Positions 28,433-33,551 of a stretch of DNA of 33,551 nucleotides are shown in pieces. Within the stretch, counting starts at the first letter, position 1. Every line of letters begins with the position of its first letter. The stretch lies in IMG/VR virus record IMGVR_UViG_3300010354_000310, positions 1-33,551 of that record; one strand, written 5' to 3'. Both the position numbers and the translations under genes were made by a program. The notes below the pieces were generated by a model, which was not told the origin of the DNA, made no database searches, and saw only the letters and a program-made list of their open reading frames with translations. The DNA comes from a virus.

Positions 28433-28460
28433 TTGACTAGTCATAAATTTCCTGTATAAT
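28433..28460 (+). promoter_or_regulatory. sigma70-like promoter of clpP
   Basis: TTGACT 28433-28438, 16-base spacer, TATAAT 28455-28460. TAAATTTCC (28444-28452) in the spacer pairs with GGAAATTTA (28478-28486) at the ribosome site, but would be absent from transcripts begun here. Confidence 0.7.
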
Positions 28461-28485
28461 TGTCTATATTTGACAAAGGAAATTT

Positions 28486-29076
28486 ATGAGCTTGGTACCT
28501 ATCGTTTTGGAACAAACAAGTCGCGGTGAGCGTAGTTATGATATCTACAGCCGCTTACTTCGTGACCGTGTCATTTTGCTTGAGGGTGAAGTACATGATC
28601 AAATGGCAAATCTTATTGTTGCTCAATTGTTGTTCCTAGAAAGTGAAAATTCTGAAAAAGACATTAGCCTATATATCAATAGCCCGGGTGGTAGTGTAAC
28701 TGCTGGCATGGCTATCTATGATACAATGCAATTTATCAAGCCAGATGTTCAAACAATTGTTATGGGTCAGGCTTGCAGTATGGGCAGCTTACTTGCACAA
28801 GCAGGAGCAAAAGGTAAACGTTTGATTCTTCCACACGCTCGGCACATGATCCATCAACCCAGCGGTGGCGCACGTGGGCAAGCGACTGATATGGAGATTC
28901 AAGTTAGAGAAATTTTAGCACTTAAGAGTATATTGACTGGAATTTATCTTAATCATAATAGCAAAGGTAAAACTATTGATCAACTACATAAAGATATGGA
29001 GAGAGATTATTTTATGTCCGCAATAGAATCTGTAGAGTATGGACTTGCAGACAAGGTACTTACAACTCGTGGTTGA
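28486..29076 (+). CDS. clpP: ClpP serine peptidase
   Basis: A 196-residue protease that forms the chamber of ClpXP and ClpAP. The catalytic triad is S98 (QACSMGS), H123 (MIHQPSGG) and D174 (DMERDYF). The sequence stays close to proteobacterial Clp[41 protein letters not shown] and [14 protein letters not shown]. There is no long propeptide. It has its own promoter and AAAGGAAA ribosome site. With the phage ClpX (intact IGF loop) it could form a complete phage protease; it might mix with host ClpP. A prohead-protease role, as in some phages with ClpP-fold enzymes, is less likely given this full bacterial form. Confidence 0.96.
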   Translation: MSLVPIVLEQTSRGERSYDIYSRLLRDRVILLEGEVHDQMANLIVAQLLFLESENSEKDISLYINSPGGSVTAGMAIYDTMQFIKPDVQTIVMGQACSMGSLLAQAGAKGKRLILPHARHMIHQPSGGARGQATDMEIQVREILALKSILTGIYLNHNSKGKTIDQLHKDMERDYFMSAIESVEYGLADKVLTTRG

Positions 29077-29101
29077 CAATAAATCCAGAGTATAGTATAC
29101 T
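29073..29101 (+). promoter_or_regulatory. sigma70-like promoter of the phosphatase gene
   Basis: TTGACA 29073-29078 (overlapping the clpP stop), 17-base spacer, TATACT 29096-29101; the -35 continues ATAAATCCA. A palindrome (29087-29103), AGAGTATA, G, TATACTCT, covers the -10. Confidence 0.85.
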
Positions 29102-29120
29102 CTTTTTATTGGAGATATAT

Positions 29121-29636
29121 ATGCCTTGGATTCAAAATATTAGTTTGGGTGACGTTCACAAGGGGTTTCATTTTGACCCCGGTGTGAATTCTATGCTCAT
29201 CCAAATCTGTGACCCCCCGGGAAACTTCCCTGTTCCTAAGTTTCAATTTAAGGAAGTTCACCAATTCCAATTTTTGGATGTTGAGAAGGACGATTTTGTC
29301 ATTGATGAGGCTATGCGTTGCAGTCAGGAACAAGCGAATGAGTTGGTTCGCCTGTTGCAACATGCATTGGCTAATCGTATGAATGTCATCGTACACTGCC
29401 ATGCAGGCATCTGCCGCAGCGGCGCTGTCTGTGAGGTGGGGGTTATGCTTGGGTTTGACGATACCGAAGTGTTCCGTAGCCCAAATCTGCTGGTCAAGCA
29501 CCGCATGATGAAGGCACTGGGCTGGACCTACGATGAAGGCGAGCCCCACACCATTAATGGACAACCTGTCACATACAATGAGTGGGGCAACCCAGTGATT
29601 GTTACTCCTCCCAATCGTGAAGAAAATTGGGATTGA
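29121..29636 (+). CDS. CX5R (dual-specificity type) protein phosphatase
   Basis: A 171-residue protein with the phosphatase loop HCHAGICRS (92-100): nucleophile C93 and Arg99. Strand VIV before it and the helix after it are as in dual-specificity and tyrosine phosphatases. D53 or D57 may be the general acid. Such an enzyme could dephosphorylate host proteins, or act on RNA ends or small phosphates. The ATG at 29121 follows GGAGATAT, inside a transcript from the promoter at 29073. Its TGA stop lies in the -35 of the next promoter. Confidence 0.85.
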   Translation: MPWIQNISLGDVHKGFHFDPGVNSMLIQICDPPGNFPVPKFQFKEVHQFQFLDVEKDDFVIDEAMRCSQEQANELVRLLQHALANRMNVIVHCHAGICRSGAVCEVGVMLGFDDTEVFRSPNLLVKHRMMKALGWTYDEGEPHTINGQPVTYNEWGNPVIVTPPNREENWD

Positions 29637-29661
29637 CAAATAATCCAAAGTTTGATATACT
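29633..29661 (+). promoter_or_regulatory. sigma70-like promoter
   Basis: TTGACA 29633-29638, 17-base spacer, TATACT 29656-29661. CGGTATAG follows as at 14779. The leader has AACGGAG at 29678-29684. It can drive the unknown gene and the rIIA/rIIB pair. Confidence 0.85.
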
Positions 29662-29690
29662 AACGGTATAGTAAGAAAACGGAGTCAAAA

Positions 29691-30023
29691 ATGCACTTTC
29701 CCCGACGCACTACTCAAGATCGTATGGCTGAGGCCGCAGTATATCGTGCCCGTTCTGAGGCTGCTACGATCCCTGTAGTTCCCTTAGAGCATTGTGAATA
29801 CGACAAGAACCGCAAGGTCCTCAAGTTGGCGTCTGAGTTTTTTGGTATGCCTTCTACTTTCTTTGTCAAGAGCCATCACACTGGCAAGGAAGTCCGTTTC
29901 GTTGTCGTAGGTCCCGAGGACAAGTTGTTTGACCCCGATCAGTGGGACGGCGAAATGCAAGTCTATCGTCCAGTCGGCAATGTGCCGAATGTGGATCACA
30001 TGGTTATCTATCACGCCTGGTAA
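29691..30023 (+). CDS. unknown phage protein before rIIA
   Basis: A 110-residue protein: a basic helix at the start (RRTTQDRMAEAAVYRARSEA), then KLASEFFGMPSTFFVKSHHT and GKEVRFVVVGPED, WDGEMQVYRP. I think related genes lie near rIIA in other large phages. It has its own promoter and AACGGAG ribosome site. No function can be given. Confidence 0.8.
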   Translation: MHFPRRTTQDRMAEAAVYRARSEAATIPVVPLEHCEYDKNRKVLKLASEFFGMPSTFFVKSHHTGKEVRFVVVGPEDKLFDPDQWDGEMQVYRPVGNVPNVDHMVIYHAW

Positions 30024-30037
30024 TATAAAGGAAATTT

Positions 30038-32170
30038 ATGATTCTGAATAACAACCCACAGAACCAAGCCATCCTCAGTAATGTGGGGCAAGTTGGAGAG
30101 TTCCGAATTCGGAACTCTGCGAAGGCTTTTAGCATTCTTAGTTCGGGTCTGTACGCTAACAAGATCCGTGCTATCATCCGTGAGTTGTCCTGTAATGCCG
30201 TTGACAGTCATACGGCAGCAGGCAAACCCGATCTTCCCTTTGATGTTCATTTGCCGAATGCACTAGAACCTTGGTTCAGCATTCGGGACTATGGTACAGG
30301 TCTTACCCATGATCAAGTTACCAACATTTACACGACCTACTTTGAATCCACTAAGACTGATTCTAATGCTTTCATTGGCGCCCTTGGTCTTGGTAGCAAG
30401 TCTCCATTTAGCTATACGGATAATTTCTCTGTAATCGCTATTCGTGATGGTCGTCGTGGTATTTACACGGCATTCATTAATGAGCATGGAGTTCCTTCTA
30501 TCGCACTTATGATGGAAGAAGAAACCACGGAGCCTAATGGTGTTGAAGTCAAGTTTGCCGTGACTGATCGTTGGGACTTTGATAAGTTCCAAAATGAGGC
30601 TAGGCATGTCTACAAGTATTTCAAACTTCGCCCTGTAATTCACGGCAGTAAGAGTTTTACTTTCCTTAATCCTGAATATAGGGATCGTGACATTATCCCC
30701 GGTGTACATAGTTTTGGTAGTGCTTGCTCATCTAGTGTGGCAATCATGGGTAATATTGCTTATCCTATTGAGGTGCCAATGGCTGACAACACACTAGGGG
30801 AACTGCGCGGTCTTCTTGGTTGCGGTCTTGTCATGGAGTTTGATATCGGTGAGCTTGATTTTCAAGCTAGCCGTGAAGGTCTGAGTTACATCCCTTCTAC
30901 AATTCAATCTATCAAAAATAAACTTTCGGCACTGAACAATCAACTGGCTGTCCATGTCGCTAATGAAGCCGATAAGATTGACAACCTTTGGCAACGTGCC
31001 GATTATCTAGTCAAGCGTCACAATGAAGGATTGTTTAAGGCTGCTACTGCTAAGTATATTCAGGATACTAAATTCCCTCTGGGTAATCCGTCAAATCCTT
31101 ATTCTATCATTAAGCCGTTTTCGCTTAAGGTAAACGAGTTGGCTAGTAAGTACAACATCACCCTACGTGGTTTCTACAAGGATCGCGGTAGTGACAAGTG
31201 TGCTAACTTGAAGCCCGTTAGCATTATGGATGATGATACTAAGCAACACGTTCAAGCTTGGAGCATCCAACCTTCAATGAGTGTTCACTTTGTTATTACT
31301 GACACCAAGCGCGGAGCGTTGGAACGTGCCAAGTTTCATTGGCGAAATCGCAAGATGGACGTTCACAATGAACATGTAATTGTCATTGAGGCTGCTGATA
31401 AAACTAAAACAATGAGTGTCGGGAATTTCTTGCGTGAACTGCATAATCCTCCCAACACAATGTATGCTACTCAACTTATGGAACGTGACCAAAGTAGCAA
31501 AGGCAGTTGGGGTAAGGCAAGCATTCTGCGGTTTGAGGAACGTCAACGTAGTCGCCATACTACCAAATACGTTTGGACTAACGCAGGTACTGCTAGCGAA
31601 TTTGATTCTAATAAAATTTATTACTATGTTGAAATGAATCATTGGAATCCTGTCGGTGTCCCGATGCGTACAATGGAACATTTTCAAGATTGTCTGCGGC
31701 GCTCAGGTATCTTCACTGGAGATATTTATGGTGTCCGTAAGAATGATATTGAATTGGTTCGTAAGCAAAAAAATTGGGTTGAATTGACGCCGTTTGTCAG
31801 GCAAAAGCTTTTGGCTACCGATACTAGCAATGTGCTTGGTTTGGTCAAAGCGGCTATTGATTTTAAGTCCAACTTCAAGTATATTAATGACAATCTTAAG
31901 AAAGATAGTCCTTACTATAAATTGTATGCAGAATTCAAGGATGTTGAACTGGTTGATGAACACAAAATGCATCATCTGGAACAATTATTCAAGACTTTTG
32001 GAATTGTAATCAATGCTGTTGATCCTCAGGCAATGATTCAACAATACAAGATTAAGATTCAAAATCTTAAGGATCGCTATCCGATGCTAAAACATCTATC
32101 ATCGTATAGTGCTACTGTTAGTGATGTTGTAGATTATATCAACATGGTTGATCAAGTTAAAGGAAACTAA
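30038..32170 (+). CDS. rIIA: rIIA-like protein (GHKL ATPase fold)
   Basis: A 710-residue protein with the GHKL ATP-binding fold of T4 rIIA: N-box IRELSCNAVDSH (E49, N53), DYGTG (84-88), and the lid GALGLGSKSPF (114-124). T4 rIIA and rIIB act at the membrane, affect lysis, and are needed when the host carries the lambda rex exclusion system. Length and order fit (T4 rIIA is 725). Its partner rIIB follows two bases after the stop. AAAGGAAA lies before the ATG. It is transcribed from 29633 or read-through. Confidence 0.9.
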   Translation: MILNNNPQNQAILSNVGQVGEFRIRNSAKAFSILSSGLYANKIRAIIRELSCNAVDSHTAAGKPDLPFDVHLPNALEPWFSIRDYGTGLTHDQVTNIYTTYFESTKTDSNAFIGALGLGSKSPFSYTDNFSVIAIRDGRRGIYTAFINEHGVPSIALMMEEETTEPNGVEVKFAVTDRWDFDKFQNEARHVYKYFKLRPVIHGSKSFTFLNPEYRDRDIIPGVHSFGSACSSSVAIMGNIAYPIEVPMADNTLGELRGLLGCGLVMEFDIGELDFQASREGLSYIPSTIQSIKNKLSALNNQLAVHVANEADKIDNLWQRADYLVKRHNEGLFKAATAKYIQDTKFPLGNPSNPYSIIKPFSLKVNELASKYNITLRGFYKDRGSDKCANLKPVSIMDDDTKQHVQAWSIQPSMSVHFVITDTKRGALERAKFHWRNRKMDVHNEHVIVIEAADKTKTMSVGNFLRELHNPPNTMYATQLMERDQSSKGSWGKASILRFEERQRSRHTTKYVWTNAGTASEFDSNKIYYYVEMNHWNPVGVPMRTMEHFQDCLRRSGIFTGDIYGVRKNDIELVRKQKNWVELTPFVRQKLLATDTSNVLGLVKAAIDFKSNFKYINDNLKKDSPYYKLYAEFKDVELVDEHKMHHLEQLFKTFGIVINAVDPQAMIQQYKIKIQNLKDRYPMLKHLSSYSATVSDVVDYINMVDQVKGN

Positions 32171-32171
32171 A

Positions 32172-33152
32172 ATGTCTTATCCGTTTATTCTTCAAGGCGA
32201 CAATGTGACTCTTGTTATCGATGGTACTCCGCATACTATCAACAAGACCCATCTGTCTTATTCTAAAATCGTTGATGCTATCAAGGCGTCGGATTGGGCA
32301 TCAGTTAAAGAACTGATCAATCCTACTAAGCGCCTGGTCAATTTCAGCCGCGGAAACGTTGCAGTGGTTGATGGTGAAATGTTCTGGCGTGGTCAAGTGT
32401 TCCATAATGCTCTGGCTACTCGGATGATTGCAATGCTAGAGGATGGCTTCGATGTTGCCCCTCTTGTGGAATTCATGCATAATCTTATGCGGAACCCTAG
32501 CAAGAGGGCTGTCGATGAACTCTATGGCTTCCTAGAAAAGAACAGTCTGCCGATCACTCCCGATGGTTGCTTCCTTGCATACAAGCGTGTGCGTGGTGAC
32601 TACAAGGATTGTCATACTGGCACTATGGATAATAGTGTTGGTAAGGTTGTTGAAATGGAACGCAATATGGTTGATGACAACCGTGACAACACCTGCAGTA
32701 CTGGTCTGCACTTCTGTAGCCATAGCTATCTGGCTAGTTTTGGTGGTGAGCGTACTGTCATCGTCAAAATCAACCCTGCTGACGTAGTGTCCATTCCTAG
32801 CGATTACAACAATGCTAAGGGTCGGGCTTGTCGTTATGAAGTTGTCGGAGAGGTTGGACAGAATCCAGATGACAAGGTTGAATTTACTAAGCCTGTTCAA
32901 CGTAACGCTAACAGTGTAAAGGTGGAACCGAAGACTGGCTCTAGTGCTTTCTATAAGGGTTATACTGACGGCTTTACTAACCGTGAATATGAATCCGGTA
33001 CTTACTGGACCCCCTCTGACCTTCGTGCATATGAGGAAGGTTTTGAAAAGGGTCAGTGGCACAGGGAAGACGGAATGGACGAGCGTTATCGCTATGTCGC
33101 TCCTAGCAAGTCACAAGGAGCTTGGCCAAATCCAACTGGATGGCGTAAGTAA
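32172..33152 (+). CDS. rIIB: rIIB-like protein
   Basis: A 326-residue protein of the rIIB family: an N-terminal beta part (YPFILQGDNVTLVIDGTPHT), a helical middle (ALATRMIAMLEDGFDVAPLV, FMHNLMRNPSKRAVDELYGF), then LPITPDGCFLAYKRV and a C-terminal part with STGLHFCSHSYLASFGG. The NTCSTGLHFCS segment is typical. The tail (YKGYTDGFTNREYESG; TPSDLRAYEEGFEKGQW) is repetitive in style and seems phage-specific. AAGGAAA lies before the ATG at 32172. A terminator follows the gene. Confidence 0.88.
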   Translation: MSYPFILQGDNVTLVIDGTPHTINKTHLSYSKIVDAIKASDWASVKELINPTKRLVNFSRGNVAVVDGEMFWRGQVFHNALATRMIAMLEDGFDVAPLVEFMHNLMRNPSKRAVDELYGFLEKNSLPITPDGCFLAYKRVRGDYKDCHTGTMDNSVGKVVEMERNMVDDNRDNTCSTGLHFCSHSYLASFGGERTVIVKINPADVVSIPSDYNNAKGRACRYEVVGEVGQNPDDKVEFTKPVQRNANSVKVEPKTGSSAFYKGYTDGFTNREYESGTYWTPSDLRAYEEGFEKGQWHREDGMDERYRYVAPSKSQGAWPNPTGWRK

Positions 33153-33157
33153 AATTA

Positions 33158-33179
33158 GGGCGCTTAGGCGCCCTTTTTT
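33158..33179 (+). terminator. rho-independent terminator after rIIB
   Basis: GGGCGC, loop TTAG, GCGCCC followed by six T. Confidence 0.92.
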
Positions 33180-33181
33180 CA

Positions 33182-33209
33182 TTGCATAAATTACTCTTTA
33201 TGCTATACT
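33182..33209 (+). promoter_or_regulatory. promoter with operator-like palindrome before the NadM-type gene
   Basis: TTGCAT 33182-33187, 16-base spacer, TATACT 33204-33209. A palindrome (33197-33217), TTTATGCTA, TAC, TAGCATAAA, covers the -10. TAAATAA at 33214 is a possible late-type box. Confidence 0.6.
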
Positions 33210-33272
33210 AGCATAAATAAAGATGTGAACTGATAGACGGTTCATAGACAATTCTTCTAAAGGAGCTTTAGA

Positions 33273-33551
33273 ATGTCAGAAAAGAAATACGGCACAATCC
33301 TTCTTATCGGTCGCTTTCAGCCGCTGCATAATGCACACCTTGAAATTATCAAGCGTTGTACTGCATTAACCGATCAACTAGTTATTATTGCAGGTTCAGC
33401 AAAGCAACCTCGCACTTATAAAAATCCCTTCACGTTTGACGAACGCAGGCAAATGATCCTCAATGCTACTGCTGGATTGAGTATGCGTGTCTACGTTGAA
33501 CCCAACATTGATACCATTTACAATGATCAAGCTTGGGCTGTTCGTGTTCAA
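33273..33551 (+). CDS. NadM-type nicotinamide-nucleotide adenylyltransferase, 3' end outside window
   Basis: Ninety-three residues are visible. The start (ILLIGRFQPLHNAHLEIIKR) is the nucleotidyltransferase signature GRFQPxHxxH, and VIIAGSAKQPRTYKNPFTFD with ERRQMI fits nicotinamide mononucleotide adenylyltransferases that make NAD. Many phage forms carry a Nudix domain after it, which would lie outside the window. AAAGGAG is seven bases before the ATG. It may keep NAD levels up during infection or counter NAD-depleting defences. Confidence 0.88.
   Translation, partial: MSEKKYGTILLIGRFQPLHNAHLEIIKRCTALTDQLVIIAGSAKQPRTYKNPFTFDERRQMILNATAGLSMRVYVEPNIDTIYNDQAWAVRVQ

Noticed and set aside
29073-29120. 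Longer phosphatase start at 29073
   Set aside because: It would begin in the -35 box of the gene's own promoter.
1-33551. tRNA genes, CRISPR arrays, insertion sequences, attachment sites
   Set aside because: No cloverleaf-like gap, no evenly spaced direct repeats, no transposase or integrase, and no gap large enough to hide one were seen by eye.

Overview
This window is a densely packed, AT-rich stretch of a tailed-phage genome of the T4-like myovirus type. The evidence is the rIIA/rIIB-like pair at the right end, a phage-type 5'-3' exonuclease and ATP-dependent DNA ligase, boxes resembling T4 late promoters (TAAATAC), and long runs of small genes whose start and stop codons overlap. Several clues suggest a Gram-negative, perhaps betaproteobacterial, aquatic host: sigma70-type promoters with near-perfect -35/-10 boxes, a lysine/alanine/proline-rich secreted protein with a proteobacterial signal peptide, a phasin-like protein, and a ClpP and ClpX close to the proteobacterial forms. 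The host itself cannot be read from the sequence.

Layout. 1-4923 (+): the end of a QueD-like gene, a QueE-like radical SAM gene, a GT4-type glycosyltransferase and a GalE-type epimerase, mixed with small unknown genes. This looks like a 7-deazaguanine plus sugar cluster. 4920-6314 (-): a GP88-domain protein. 6391-8951 (+): UV-damage endonuclease, an unknown gene, and the FEN/RNase H-type exonuclease. 8948-12113 (+): ten small overlapping unknown genes, the last a 51-residue ORF. 12110-12604 (-): a glycerophosphodiesterase-like protein that has lost its catalytic residues. 12710-14232 (+): a secreted Ala/Lys/Pro protein, tiny proteins and a phasin-like protein, ending in a strong terminator. 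14276-18542 (+): gene units each led by a TTGACA-17-TATAAT/TATACT promoter, ending with DNA ligase. 18532-22870 (+): small genes, an SPFH-domain membrane protein, zinc-ribbon proteins and a four-helix membrane/coiled-coil protein.

22925-29076 holds the most unusual content. It encodes ClpX, ribosomal protein bS21, an Hsp20 chaperone behind what looks like a ROSE-type RNA thermometer, the N-end-rule adaptor ClpS, and (after a minus-strand pair, a SprT-like protease and a 515-residue unknown) ClpP. Together these form a phage-encoded proteostasis and translation kit: an unfoldase, peptidase and adaptor, a small chaperone, and a ribosomal protein that acts in start-site choice. The right end (29121-33551) has a CX5R phosphatase, an unknown gene, rIIA-like and rIIB-like genes, a terminator, and the start of a NadM-type nucleotidyltransferase.

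Two promoter classes are visible. The first is host-like sigma70 sites, often sharing TTGACAATAAATCC and an AACGGAG ribosome-binding site. The second is TAAATAC boxes, several of which lie 0-6 bases before the start codon of genes without a Shine-Dalgarno sequence. Several promoters carry perfect palindromes over the spacer or -10, and one minus-strand gene (25247-25948) is unusually rich in long inverted repeats. No tRNA, rRNA, CRISPR array or insertion sequence was seen, and no gap without a gene exceeds about 120 bases.
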